Part shown: piece by piece, positions 6,765-14,662 of the stretch
Position numbering within the stretch: position 1 is the first letter of the stretch
How the letters are laid out: each line of letters starts with the position of its first letter
Assembly (NCBI GenBank): GCA_017430945.1
Contig: JAFRMB010000107.1
Coordinates: 1 to 16,538, forward strand
Origin: Clostridia bacterium
Lineage (GTDB): Bacteria; Bacillota_A; Clostridia; Christensenellales; Aristaeellaceae
Direction: 5' to 3'
DNA length: 16,538 bases
The notes under the pieces: generated by a model
Told to the model about the DNA's origin: nothing
The model's database searches: none
What the model saw: only the letters and a program-made list of their open reading frames with translations
Program-made: the position numbers and the translations under genes

Positions 6765-7704
6765 TGCCTACCTCCTTCTCCTGCACGCCGCCGCGCGCAC
6801 GGCCGAAAAGGCCGGACTTCTTCTTTCTCTTTTTGAAGCTCGTGAAGGTACCCTTGAGCTTCGGGTCTGTCGCGTCGCGCACCGCATCGCCCACCATGTT
6901 GAAGCACAGCACCGTCAACATGATGAACAGGCCCGGCGCGATCGCGATGACAGGCAGTATGCTCAGATACACCTGACCCTCGCTGACCATGCCGCCCCAG
7001 CTCGGGGTTGGCGGGTTGATGCCAAGGCCCAGATAACTCAGAGCAGATTCGCCCAGTATGGCCGCGCCGATCGAATTGGTCATCATGACCACGTTGGCCG
7101 AGAGACAGTTGGGCAATACGTGATAGAAGGCGTTTTTCATCTTCGAAGCGCCGCAGAGCGTGCCCGCGGTGACGTAATCCGATTCGCGCACGCTGAGCAC
7201 CTGGCCGCGCGTCATGCGCGCGTATGCGGGTGACATCGATATGCCTATGGCGATACAGATATTCGGCAGACCCTTTCCGAGCAGCGTGCTCAGGAACATC
7301 GCCATGATGATCATCGGAATGGAGGACATCATGTCCATCATACGCATGATGACCGTATCGACGATACCGCCGGACATACCGGCGATCAGGCCAAGCACCA
7401 TGCCGATGCCGCCGGCCAGGAAGGCCGAGACGAGGCCGACGGTGAAGGATACGCGCCCGCCGTAGAATATGCGGGTCAGCACATCGCGCCCCAGCGCGTC
7501 GGTACCGAGCGGATGCTTCCCGGAGATGTTCTGACGGGCCTCGATCAGATTCTGGACATTCGGATCATATCTGGAAACTAACGGCGCGAAGATCGCCAGC
7601 AACAGCAACACCAGCAGTACCAACGCACAGATCACGATGATCTTTCGCGCGAACACGACGCGGAAGAAGCGTTGCGTCGTCTTGCTTCTGAATATGTTTT
7701 TCAT
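6745..7704 (-). CDS. Peptide-type ABC importer, permease subunit (DppC/OppC-like)
   Basis: The 319-residue membrane protein has a first helix at about 21-42 and five more after residue 85, as in DppC. Landmarks are HPLGTDALGRDVLTRIFYGG (64-83) between the first two helices, the EAA-type coupling loop around 174-200 (ESDYVTAGTLCGASK followed by HVLPN), the stretch ESALSYLGLGINPPTPSWGG (219-238), and GDAVRDATDPKLK near the end. It forms half of the membrane channel with the DppB-like subunit and meets the ATPases through the EAA loop. A longer frame reaches 7794, but its first 30 residues (MPCSSHCATCWW...) overlap the preceding gene and do not look like a permease. ATG 7704, with GAGGTGA upstream, is the proper start. 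The basic tail KKRKKKSG is cytoplasmic. Confidence 0.94.
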   Translation of the reverse strand: MKNIFRSKTTQRFFRVVFARKIIVICALVLLVLLLLAIFAPLVSRYDPNVQNLIEARQNISGKHPLGTDALGRDVLTRIFYGGRVSFTVGLVSAFLAGGIGMVLGLIAGMSGGIVDTVIMRMMDMMSSIPMIIMAMFLSTLLGKGLPNICIAIGISMSPAYARMTRGQVLSVRESDYVTAGTLCGASKMKNAFYHVLPNCLSANVVMMTNSIGAAILGESALSYLGLGINPPTPSWGGMVSEGQVYLSILPVIAIAPGLFIMLTVLCFNMVGDAVRDATDPKLKGTFTSFKKRKKKSGLFGRARGGVQEKEVGNGQAAT

Positions 7705-7714
7705 AGCGGTCACC

Positions 7715-8674
7715 TCAATGATTGCGGATTCTCGGATCGATGATGCCGTAGAGGATATCCACCAGCAGGTTGCACAGTGCGACGAACACGGCAATGATCA
7801 TGACCGAGTCTGCGACGATCATGTAGTCGCGGTTCCGGATGCCGCTGATCAGCAATCCGCCCAGGCCCGGGAGCACGAACACGCTCTCGACCAGTACGGT
7901 GTCGCCGAGCATGCCGCCCAGACGCGTGCCCATGATGGTCACGATCGGGATGAGGCCGTTCTTGAGCTGATGCTTCAGTATGATGCGCATGCGCTTGAGG
8001 CCCTTCGACTTCGCCGTTACGACGTAATCCTGCCTGAGCACCTCAAGCATGGACGAACGCGTCTGGCGAGTAAAGCTGGCCAGCGGGCTGAACGCGACGA
8101 CCAGCACAGGCATGATGAGGCTGCGCAGCCAAGGCCAGACACCCTGGGAGATGTCGGTATAGCCGGAGGTCGGCAGCAGGTGCATGCGCATGGCCAGCGA
8201 GTATATCAGAATGATTCCTATCCAAAACGCCGGCATCGAAACGCCGATGTTCGCAACGAACGATATGATGGAATCGAGTATCTTTCCCCTTTGAAGCGCC
8301 GCGATGACGCCGAATATGATGCCGAACACCACGGCGATGATGAATGCAAAGGCTACGATGTTGAGCGTGACGCCCAGACGCTCGAATATGAATGTGCTGA
8401 CGTCCGCCTGGTAGAAGACAGAGAAGCCCATCTCGCCGCGCGTCAGGAGCCCCTGCATCCATTTGAAATACTGGACCACAAGGGGCTTGTCGTAGCCGTA
8501 GAGATGCGTGTAGTAGGCGATCGATTCCTCAGTGGCGTTGGGCCCAAGGAAGTTCAATATCGGATCGCCCGGGACCATTTTGATCAGAATGAACACCACG
8601 AAGGTGACCAATACGATAACGATGGCAGACTGCACGATGCGTTTGCCGATCATCCGAAGCAGATCATTATTCAT
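7715..8674 (-). CDS. Peptide-type ABC importer, permease subunit (DppB/OppB-like)
   Basis: The 319-residue protein shows the DppB pattern. An N-terminal helix follows RIVQSAIVIVLVTFVVFIL and leads into MVPGDP (33-38), a mark of this subunit. Helices follow from about residue 100, then the EAA-type loop RQDYVVTAKSKGLKRMRIIL (214-233), the segment VLVESVFVLPGLGGLL (260-275), and the family ending YGIIDPRIR. It pairs with the DppC-like protein, whose gene begins 10 bases later. AAGGAG lies upstream of ATG 8674 with a rather long 12-base spacing. A 227-base gap separates it from the binding-protein gene, the only large gap inside the operon. Confidence 0.94.
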   Translation of the reverse strand: MNNDLLRMIGKRIVQSAIVIVLVTFVVFILIKMVPGDPILNFLGPNATEESIAYYTHLYGYDKPLVVQYFKWMQGLLTRGEMGFSVFYQADVSTFIFERLGVTLNIVAFAFIIAVVFGIIFGVIAALQRGKILDSIISFVANIGVSMPAFWIGIILIYSLAMRMHLLPTSGYTDISQGVWPWLRSLIMPVLVVAFSPLASFTRQTRSSMLEVLRQDYVVTAKSKGLKRMRIILKHQLKNGLIPIVTIMGTRLGGMLGDTVLVESVFVLPGLGGLLISGIRNRDYMIVADSVMIIAVFVALCNLLVDILYGIIDPRIRNH

Positions 8675-8901
8675 AAGGTATCATCACTCCTTCAGCCGAT
8701 TGTGCCCTCGCCAGGCGCTTTAGGGCCGATTGGGCGAATTTGGCAAATCATGTGCGTTGGTTGAAACGCTCAGGCAGCCACCCAACAACTATCGAACAAG
8801 CCCTGACATCCGATTGCCGTGGCAGGAAACCCTTTCGTCAACCGGATGCCAGAGCGTTATCCCTGAGTGGGATCAGTCAGGCAAATGGCTTAGCCAGGTC
8901 A
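8675..8901 (-). other. 227-base spacer inside the operon, between binding-protein and permease genes
   Basis: This gap follows the stop codon of the solute-binding protein and precedes the DppB-like gene. I find no convincing gene or strong promoter in it. Short stems are present, including GCCCT/AGGGC (8704-8708 with 8722-8726) and CCTGA/TCAGG (8861-8865 with 8876-8880). Stem-loops at this place in importer operons often protect the binding-protein message or slow readthrough, giving more binding protein than membrane subunits. Here that is an inference. Confidence 0.4.
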
Positions 8902-10452
8902 TTACTTGTCCATCCAGATCTGCCAGAAGGAGATCGTCTCGGAAAGAATGTTGGCGTCGGCATCATGTACGTAGTCGTAAGAGAAGATCGAGTGGCCTTC
9001 GACGTAGATCGGCAGGCCGAACAGCGCGATACCGGTCTCGGCGTCATACATCAGCTTCTGCATCTCATGCTCGTAACCCAGCTTCTCTTCGCGGGTCTTG
9101 GAGGTCTTGATCTTGGTGAGCAGCTCCATCGCGTCGTCCGGATGCTGGATGCCCTTGGCGTAGTAGGAGCCGTCCAGGGACAGGTGACGGCCCATGTACA
9201 GGCCGAGGTCCGGGCCGCAGGAGGCGAAGTGGCCCATCAGGCCTTCCCACTCACCGGTGGAGTACAGCGAGACGTTCTCAGAGTTGTCGACCAGGTTGAT
9301 GTCGCAGTGGATGCCGACCTGCTCGAGGTACGCGGCGCAGGCGGAGAAGACTTCCTTGTTCATCGCATTGGTCGTGATCGTGGTGCTGAAGCCGTCCGGA
9401 TAGCCCGCCTCGGCAAGCAGCTCCTTCGCCTTCTCGGGGTTGTAGCTGAAGGTCACCAGATCCTCGTCATAGGTGATGGAGCCGGGAGCCGCCCACTGGT
9501 TGGTGTTGGCCGCGATGCCGTAGGTGCAGGTCTCGGCGATCTGCTTGGCGTCGATGGCGTAGCACAGCGCCTGGCGCACGCGATAGTCCTGCCACGGGCC
9601 TTCCTTGGCGCTGTTGGGGATGATGCCGGTCATGACCAGGCCGATGCCGGACTCGTTGACATCCAGCTTCCAGTTGGGCTGCATGCTGTTCATGAGCATG
9701 AACGCCTCGGAATAGGTGGAGAAGTGGGCGATGTCGAGCTCGCCGGCCTGGAATGCGGAAGCCTTGGTCATCTGCTCTTCATACAGGTGCACCTCGACGC
9801 CGTCCAGATAGGGCATGCCTTCGCGCCAGTAGTTCTCATTCTTGGTATACTTGTAGATGATGTTCTGGGTGTAGTCCGTCAGTATGAACGCGCCGGTGCC
9901 GCAGGTATGGTCGTTGAAGTAATCCACATCAGCGGCCAGCTGGGTCGGAGACATGTAGTAGACATAGTAGCCGACGGAATCCAGGATCGACAGATCCCAA
10001 TAGGTCAGCAGCATCTTCACGGTGTAGTCGTCGATGACCTCGACACTGGCGATAGCGCTGGTCTCGGAACGGCTGTTCTTCTGATACTCCTCGATATTGA
10101 CCTTGACCGCTTCGGCGTTGAAGTCCGTGCCATCGGTGAACTTCACGCCTTCGCGCAGGTGCCAGGTCACGCTGGGCTCCTCGGGATCCGTCTCGTAGCT
10201 CGTCGCGAGGCGCGGGACCAGGTTGCCGGTCACATCATAGTACAACAGAGATTCATAAGCGGCGTTGAGCACCCACCAGTTGGAGTTCGGGGTGCACAGA
10301 GGGGTGTAGCCGACGGAACGCGGCGGATCGCCGGCGGCGTAGTGCAGGATGCCGCCATAGACCTTCTCGGGTTCTTCAGCGACAGCGGACACGGTGGCGA
10401 AAAGGCCGACCAAGAGGCAGAGAGTCATCAGGATCGCAATAAGCTTCTTCAT
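8902..10452 (-). CDS. Extracellular solute-binding protein, family 5 (peptide-type importer)
   Basis: The 516-residue protein captures the substrate outside the membrane and hands it to the permeases. It begins MKKLIAILMTLCLLVGLFAT, a standard signal peptide with likely cleavage after VSAVA (residue 25). The mature part has the SBP_bac_5 landmarks: NAAYESLLYYD (63-73), a T-W-x-LREGVKF stretch (96-105) and DGTDFNAEAVKVN (107-119). An upstream extension to 10545 adds 31 unlikely residues. ATG 10452 has GGAGGA eight bases upstream and places the signal peptide first. No lipobox is visible: the only Cys in the signal region is within MTLC, which lacks the small residue before it. This is unusual for a Gram-positive binding protein. 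Homologues bind peptides, nickel, sugars or other amphipathic compounds, so the ligand is open. Confidence 0.94.
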   Translation of the reverse strand: MKKLIAILMTLCLLVGLFATVSAVAEEPEKVYGGILHYAAGDPPRSVGYTPLCTPNSNWWVLNAAYESLLYYDVTGNLVPRLATSYETDPEEPSVTWHLREGVKFTDGTDFNAEAVKVNIEEYQKNSRSETSAIASVEVIDDYTVKMLLTYWDLSILDSVGYYVYYMSPTQLAADVDYFNDHTCGTGAFILTDYTQNIIYKYTKNENYWREGMPYLDGVEVHLYEEQMTKASAFQAGELDIAHFSTYSEAFMLMNSMQPNWKLDVNESGIGLVMTGIIPNSAKEGPWQDYRVRQALCYAIDAKQIAETCTYGIAANTNQWAAPGSITYDEDLVTFSYNPEKAKELLAEAGYPDGFSTTITTNAMNKEVFSACAAYLEQVGIHCDINLVDNSENVSLYSTGEWEGLMGHFASCGPDLGLYMGRHLSLDGSYYAKGIQHPDDAMELLTKIKTSKTREEKLGYEHEMQKLMYDAETGIALFGLPIYVEGHSIFSYDYVHDADANILSETISFWQIWMDK

Positions 10453-10507
10453 GTTCCAATTCCTCCATTCATCGTAGTCCAGATCGTTCAAATCCAACCC
10501 CCAACGG

Positions 10508-11704
10508 TCACGTTCGGATGATTGACGCCACCCCCATTCCTCCACCGACGCATAGTGTCGCGAGACCGCTTCCGCCGCCCCGCCGTCGCAGTTCGTTGAT
10601 GAGCGTTACCAGTATCCTGCAGCCGGATGCACCGACCGGATGTCCCAGCGAGAGAGCGCCGCCGTTGACATTGACCTTTTTCATGATCTCTTCGCTGTCC
10701 CAGCCGCCGATCTGTGCACAGGCGATCGATTGGGAGGCGAAAGCTTCGTTCGCTTCGATCAGGCCAAGCGAAGCCGGCGTCTCGCCGCAGATGCGCATGA
10801 TGCGCTTTGCCGCTTCGGCAGCACCCAGACCCATATAGGCAGGATCCACACCGACGCTCGTACCGCCGATATACTCAGCCAGGGGCTCGATGCCCAGTTC
10901 CTTCGCCTTTGAGGCCCGCATCAGGACCACCGCGGCCGCCCCGTCATTGACGCCGGAAGCATTGCCTGCGGTGACGGTGCCGTCCGGCTTGAAGGCCGGA
11001 CGGAGCCGTGACAGGCTCTCTGCGGTCACGCCGTCGCGAGGGAACTCATCGACGTTTACGATGATCTCGCCCTTCCGGGTCTTCACGGGTACCGGTACGA
11101 TCTCGTCATCAAAACGCCCTGCCTTCCGCGCTGCCTCGCACTTCTGCTGACTCAGCGCTGCAAAGGCGTCCTGAGCCTCACGCGTGATACCGAAGCGTTC
11201 CGCGATGTTCTCGGCTGTGATGCCCATGTGATAATCGCCGTATATATCCCAAAGCGCATCGAACACCATGGAATCGCGCACCCTGCCGTCATTCATGCGA
11301 TAACCAAAGCGCGCCTTTTCGAGCAGGTAGGGCGCCAGGGACATGCTCTCCATGCCGCCGGCCACTGTGACGTCGCGTTCTCCGCTCAGTATCGCCTGGG
11401 CGCCAAGCTGAACGCTGCGCAGGCCTGAGCCACACACCACGTTTATGGTCGTTGACGGTACCTCCTGCGGTATCGAAGCGCCCATGGCGGCCTGTCGCGC
11501 CGGGTTCTGTCCGAGACCGGCCTGGAGCACGCAGCCCATGAAGACCTCTTCAACGTCCTTCGGCTCGATGCCCGCGCGGCGGATCGCTTCGGAGATGACG
11601 ATCGAACCGAGTTGTGCAGACTTCGTTTCCGCGAGCGCGCCGCCGAACTTGCCTATGGGCGTTCTCACCGCACTTGCAATGACGACTCTGTCCTGAAGAC
11701 CCAT
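10508..11704 (-). CDS. Thiolase (acetyl-CoA C-acetyltransferase family)
   Basis: The 398-residue enzyme matches the thiolase family at full length. It begins RVVIASAVRTPIGKFGG. The acyl-accepting cysteine is Cys91 in VVCGSGLRS. The rest of the active site is NEAF (319-322), His355 in GHPVGASG, and Cys385 in CVGGGMG. Thiolases split a 3-ketoacyl-CoA with free CoA, or join two acetyl-CoA; in a catabolic operon, cleavage is likelier. A frame reaching 11767 exists, but its first 21 residues overlap the CoA-transferase and do not resemble a thiolase. ATG 11704 begins one base after the CoA-transferase stop, so the two are surely co-translated. The binding-protein gene follows 55 bases downstream. 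Chain-length preference cannot be told from the sequence. Confidence 0.94.
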   Translation of the reverse strand: MGLQDRVVIASAVRTPIGKFGGALAETKSAQLGSIVISEAIRRAGIEPKDVEEVFMGCVLQAGLGQNPARQAAMGASIPQEVPSTTINVVCGSGLRSVQLGAQAILSGERDVTVAGGMESMSLAPYLLEKARFGYRMNDGRVRDSMVFDALWDIYGDYHMGITAENIAERFGITREAQDAFAALSQQKCEAARKAGRFDDEIVPVPVKTRKGEIIVNVDEFPRDGVTAESLSRLRPAFKPDGTVTAGNASGVNDGAAAVVLMRASKAKELGIEPLAEYIGGTSVGVDPAYMGLGAAEAAKRIMRICGETPASLGLIEANEAFASQSIACAQIGGWDSEEIMKKVNVNGGALSLGHPVGASGCRILVTLINELRRRGGGSGLATLCVGGGMGVASIIRT

Positions 11705-11705
11705 T

Positions 11706-12899
11706 CTACAGCACCCCGCTCTCGGCCATGCGGTCGATCTGCTCGTCGGTATAGCCCAGTTCGCCAAGGACCTCGCGATTATGCTGTCCCAGCGTAGGAC
11801 TCGCGAAGCGTATCTCCGCCGCGGTATCGCTGAGCTTGATGGGCAATGAGTTGAGCTTCATCTTTCCGGCCGTCGGGTGATCGATCTCGACGAAGGCCTT
11901 GCGGACGCCCGCGATATGCTCATCCTCAGAGATCTGCCGGAGATCATAGATCGGCGCTGCGGGTATGCGCTTGCTCAGCACGAGTTGTACCGCTTCGGCG
12001 ACGGTCTTGTCCTTGAGCCAGTCTTCGACGTAGACTTTGAACTGCTTGTTGTTCTTGACCCGCAGGGGGACGTCGAGGAAGCGCTCGTCTTCGATGAGCT
12101 CGGGCTTTCCGAGCAGGTCTCTGCACAACACCTCGAACAAAGCCTGGTTGCCGCAGCCGATGACCATATAGCCGTCCTTGGCCATATACGAATCATAGGG
12201 GGCGATGGCGTCGTAATAATTGCCGTGGCGCGTGGGCAGCTTGCCGGATACGAAGAACCGCTGCCATGCCTGTTCGAGACTTGCCACGACGCTGTCGACC
12301 AGCGAAACGTCAATGTATTGGCCCTTGCCGGTGATGCTGCGGGCATTCAGCGCCGCCAGTATGCCGATCGTGAGATTCATGCCGCCGAGCACATCGCCTA
12401 TCGCGTTGCCCGAGCGCGTGGGCGGATCGCCTTCCTGACCTGTAACGCTCATCAGTCCGCCCATGGCTTGCGAGATGATGTCATAGCCGGGGCGGTCGGA
12501 ATAGGGGCCGTAGGAGCCGAAGCCGGTGATCGCGCCGTAGATCAGGCGCGGATTGATCTCCTTGAGCGTATCATAGCCGAGGCCCAACCGGTTCATGACG
12601 CCGGGGCGGTAGTTTTCGATCAATACGTCAGCCTTCTCGACCAGCTTCAGGAAGACTTCTTTGCCCTGTTCGCTCTTGAGGTTCAGCGTGATGCCGCGCT
12701 TGCCACGGTTCAAATTGGCGTAATACAGGCTCTCTCCATTCAGGTATGGCCCATAGTGGCGTCCGTCATCGCCTTTGACGGGCGGTTCGATCTTGATGAC
12801 GTTCGCACCGAGGTCCGCCAGCACGCCGCCGCAGTATGGCCCTGCCAGCACCTTGGTCAGATCCAGTACGACGATGTTTTCAAGCGCCATGTGTTTCAT
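11706..12899 (-). CDS. Family III CoA-transferase (CaiB/BaiF type)
   Basis: The 397-residue protein matches family III CoA-transferases, which move CoA from one acyl-CoA to a free carboxylic acid. Landmarks are VLDLTKVLAGPYCGGVLADLG near the start (11-31), ANVIKIEPP (32-40), LNRGKRGITLNLK (63-75), DVLIENYRPGVMNRLGLGY (91-109), and Asp169 in GNAIGDVLGG, the expected catalytic residue, which sits at the same number as in formyl-CoA transferase. Relatives act on oxalate, carnitine, bile acids, succinate or mesaconate, so the acid cannot be named. It would activate the acid without using ATP. ATG 12899 has GGAG seven bases upstream and begins 4 bases after the AtuA partner gene. A thiolase gene follows after one base. 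Confidence 0.93.
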   Translation of the reverse strand: MKHMALENIVVLDLTKVLAGPYCGGVLADLGANVIKIEPPVKGDDGRHYGPYLNGESLYYANLNRGKRGITLNLKSEQGKEVFLKLVEKADVLIENYRPGVMNRLGLGYDTLKEINPRLIYGAITGFGSYGPYSDRPGYDIISQAMGGLMSVTGQEGDPPTRSGNAIGDVLGGMNLTIGILAALNARSITGKGQYIDVSLVDSVVASLEQAWQRFFVSGKLPTRHGNYYDAIAPYDSYMAKDGYMVIGCGNQALFEVLCRDLLGKPELIEDERFLDVPLRVKNNKQFKVYVEDWLKDKTVAEAVQLVLSKRIPAAPIYDLRQISEDEHIAGVRKAFVEIDHPTAGKMKLNSLPIKLSDTAAEIRFASPTLGQHNREVLGELGYTDEQIDRMAESGVL

Positions 12900-12903
12900 C
12901 GTA

Positions 12904-13227
12904 TCACTCCAATTCGCAATCGATCTTCATGCGCAAAAAAGCAGATCCCATGCTCTTGCCGAGACTGTCCAGCCTGAGCGAATGCGTCGCTCCGCCGCCC
13001 AGCGCGTGCTTCATGACGAAATTGAAGCCGTTGAGGCTCGGTATATCGTAGCGGATCACTTCGCCTTTGACCATGTCTCCAAAGTATGCCTTGACCTTTT
13101 CCACGGTCACTTCACGTGCGATGATCGCATAGTATTCGGGTTTGCGGGCAAACACGCAGACATTGCTCGTATCGCCCTTGTCACCGGAACGACCGTGCGC
13201 GATCTGATTGAGATAGATCTGTGCCAT
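12904..13227 (-). CDS. AtuA C-terminal ferredoxin-like domain protein
   Basis: The 107-residue protein corresponds to the C-terminal domain found fused to AtuA (DUF1446) in other bacteria, here as its own gene. The hallmark stretches are both present: IAHGRSGDKGDTSNV (9-23) near the start and ALGGGATHSLRLDSLGK (75-91) near the end. The fold is called ferredoxin-like for its shape. No iron-sulfur cysteine pattern is present, since only Cys24 and Cys104 occur. It probably forms a complex with the AtuA-like protein, whose gene ends 15 bases upstream. The start ATG 13227 follows GGAGGTGA. The biochemical role of the family has not been settled as far as I know. Confidence 0.9.
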   Translation of the reverse strand: MAQIYLNQIAHGRSGDKGDTSNVCVFARKPEYYAIIAREVTVEKVKAYFGDMVKGEVIRYDIPSLNGFNFVMKHALGGGATHSLRLDSLGKSMGSAFLRMKIDCELE

Positions 13228-13242
13228 TCCCGTTCACCTCCG

Positions 13243-14622
13243 TCAAACCGTGATGATGTGGCTCTCAAGCTTTACGCAATCCCGCGGGATCAGCGTCGGC
13301 CACAGGCCGATGATCTCCTGAACGTGAGAGCGTCCACCGAAGAAGCTCGCGCCGGGCGGGCCGTTGAGCTGCAGCGGAGAGATCTCCGGCACGAGCTTGT
13401 AGGCTTCTTCCTTGCTGTCAGTGCGGATCGCGATGCGCATGACGACTTCGTTGAGGTCCTTCAAACGTTCCTCGGACATGTCTGCGACGCCTAAATGCAG
13501 CGCGTTCAGGCCGATGTAATCGATCCGGATGTCCTGCGCTCTCAGGTTCTTGCGCTTCATCTTTTTCATGATGATCTCGGCCGCGTACTGGGCCTTTTCG
13601 TAGGCGTCCGGCCACGCGAAGGAAAGCATGGAAGCCACCTTGAAGCCTGCGTGATAGCCTATGGAAAGCTTCAGTGTATCCGGCCGGGGCTTGCCGTGGA
13701 TGTTACCTACGCGCACGCGGTCGTCGCCCGCCTGCGTGAGCGTCGCCTTGGAAATATCCACGACGACATCGGGGGTGATGTAGTTTGCCGGATCGTGCAC
13801 CTCGTAGAGGAACTGCTCCTTGCAGCTCTGCTCGGAAATGAGACCACCGCAGTCCGGCGCTTTGGTGATGATGAAATCGTCCCGGGAGAGCTCTGCGATC
13901 GGGAAGCCCAGCTCATCCATCCTCGGAACGCTGCGCCAGTCGTAGTCGAAATTGCCGCCGGCACCCTGGCCGCCGCACTCCAGCAGATGCCCGACCATGA
14001 TGCCGCGCGCGAGCTGATCCCAGTCGTCGGGCGCGATGCCGAGCTCGTGCATGGCAGGCGCGAGGAAAAGGGCGGAGTCTGTCGATCGGCCTGTGATGAC
14101 CATGTTTGCGCCATCCTGCAGGCATTTCAGCGTCGGCTCATGGCCAAAGTACACGTTCGCGTTGACGATCTTGTCTTTGATCTGGTCGAAGCTGGTCTTG
14201 CCGTCTACGGTCTCGCCGTCGATGTTCTCGAACCGGACGCCCTGGCGCGCGAGTTCATCCAGCTGGCCGATCATGTCGTCGCCGGTAACATAGCCGATCC
14301 TGAACCCCTTGAGAGCCTTCTCTTCGGCGATCCTGCGGATCTCTTCAACACAACCCTCGATGTTCATGCCGCCTGCGTTGGTCAGTACCCTGATGTTCCG
14401 GTCACGAAGATCGACTGCGATCTCACGCACCAGCGACAGAAAGTCCCTCGCGTAACCAGCCTGCGGGTTCTTAAGCTTCTGGCGTGCCATGATAGACAAC
14501 GTTAGCTCGGCAAGGTAGTCACACGCCATGTACGTGATGTCGCTGTGACGTACCATATGGATCGCCGCATCCGGGCTGTCGCCCCAGAAGCCCTGCCCTC
14601 CGCCGATGATGATCCTGTCCAT
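13243..14622 (-). CDS. AtuA-like protein (DUF1446, acyclic terpene utilization family)
   Basis: The 459-residue protein is the large domain of the AtuA/DUF1446 family. Landmarks are IIGGGQGFWGDSPDAAIHM near the start, DYLAELTLSIMARQK (35-49), NAGGMN (82-87), ITGRSTDSALFLAP (176-189) and HLLECGGQGAGGNF (212-225). In Pseudomonas, AtuA belongs to the gene set for using citronellol and geraniol, but its reaction is not established to my knowledge. It is the first gene of the operon, so it is likely central to the pathway. A frame to 14655 exists, but ATG 14622 is preferred because GGAGGTG (14627-14633) is well spaced and the conserved Arg-Ile-Ile-Ile-Gly-Gly begins at once. The separate C-terminal partner follows after 15 bases. 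The gene stands alone from any biotin carboxylase, unlike the Pseudomonas cluster. Confidence 0.92.
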   Translation of the reverse strand: MDRIIIGGGQGFWGDSPDAAIHMVRHSDITYMACDYLAELTLSIMARQKLKNPQAGYARDFLSLVREIAVDLRDRNIRVLTNAGGMNIEGCVEEIRRIAEEKALKGFRIGYVTGDDMIGQLDELARQGVRFENIDGETVDGKTSFDQIKDKIVNANVYFGHEPTLKCLQDGANMVITGRSTDSALFLAPAMHELGIAPDDWDQLARGIMVGHLLECGGQGAGGNFDYDWRSVPRMDELGFPIAELSRDDFIITKAPDCGGLISEQSCKEQFLYEVHDPANYITPDVVVDISKATLTQAGDDRVRVGNIHGKPRPDTLKLSIGYHAGFKVASMLSFAWPDAYEKAQYAAEIIMKKMKRKNLRAQDIRIDYIGLNALHLGVADMSEERLKDLNEVVMRIAIRTDSKEEAYKLVPEISPLQLNGPPGASFFGGRSHVQEIIGLWPTLIPRDCVKLESHIITV

Positions 14623-14639
14623 AAAACACCTCCGGTAAG

Positions 14640-14651
14640 TAGAACGTTGTA
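14640..14651. promoter_or_regulatory. Candidate LacI-type operator, downstream of the operon -10 box
   Basis: TAGAACGTTGTA is a near-perfect dyad centred on CG (10 of 12 positions symmetric), the usual shape of LacI-family operators. It lies between the predicted start point of the operon and its ribosome binding site, where a bound repressor would block transcription. Nine bases (AACGTTGTA) recur at 14796-14804. Binding is inferred. Confidence 0.4.
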
Positions 14652-14662
14652 CCATTGATTAC

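Noticed and set aside
7705..7794. Longer N-terminus for the DppC-like permease
   Set aside because: The added 30 residues overlap the end of the preceding permease gene and are not permease-like. ATG 7704 has a proper ribosome binding site.
7637..8764. A 375-codon plus-strand frame opposite the permease genes
   Set aside because: Its product is rich in His, Asp and Glu, as expected for the reverse of membrane-protein codons, and shows no domain or ribosome binding site. The permeases on the other strand are certain.
8740..10521. A 593-codon open frame on the plus strand, opposite the solute-binding protein
   Set aside because: It is the antisense shadow of a GC-rich, codon-biased gene. The minus-strand frame has a signal peptide, ribosome binding site and clear family motifs; the plus-strand product has none.
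10453..10545. Longer N-terminus for the solute-binding protein
   Set aside because: It would bury the signal peptide 31 residues inside the protein. ATG 10452 follows GGAGGA at good spacing.
11877..14505. Long plus-strand frames of 366, 239 and 336 codons opposite the CoA-transferase and AtuA genes
   Set aside because: All lie antisense to well-supported genes, have no recognisable motif, and have a composition typical of antisense frames.
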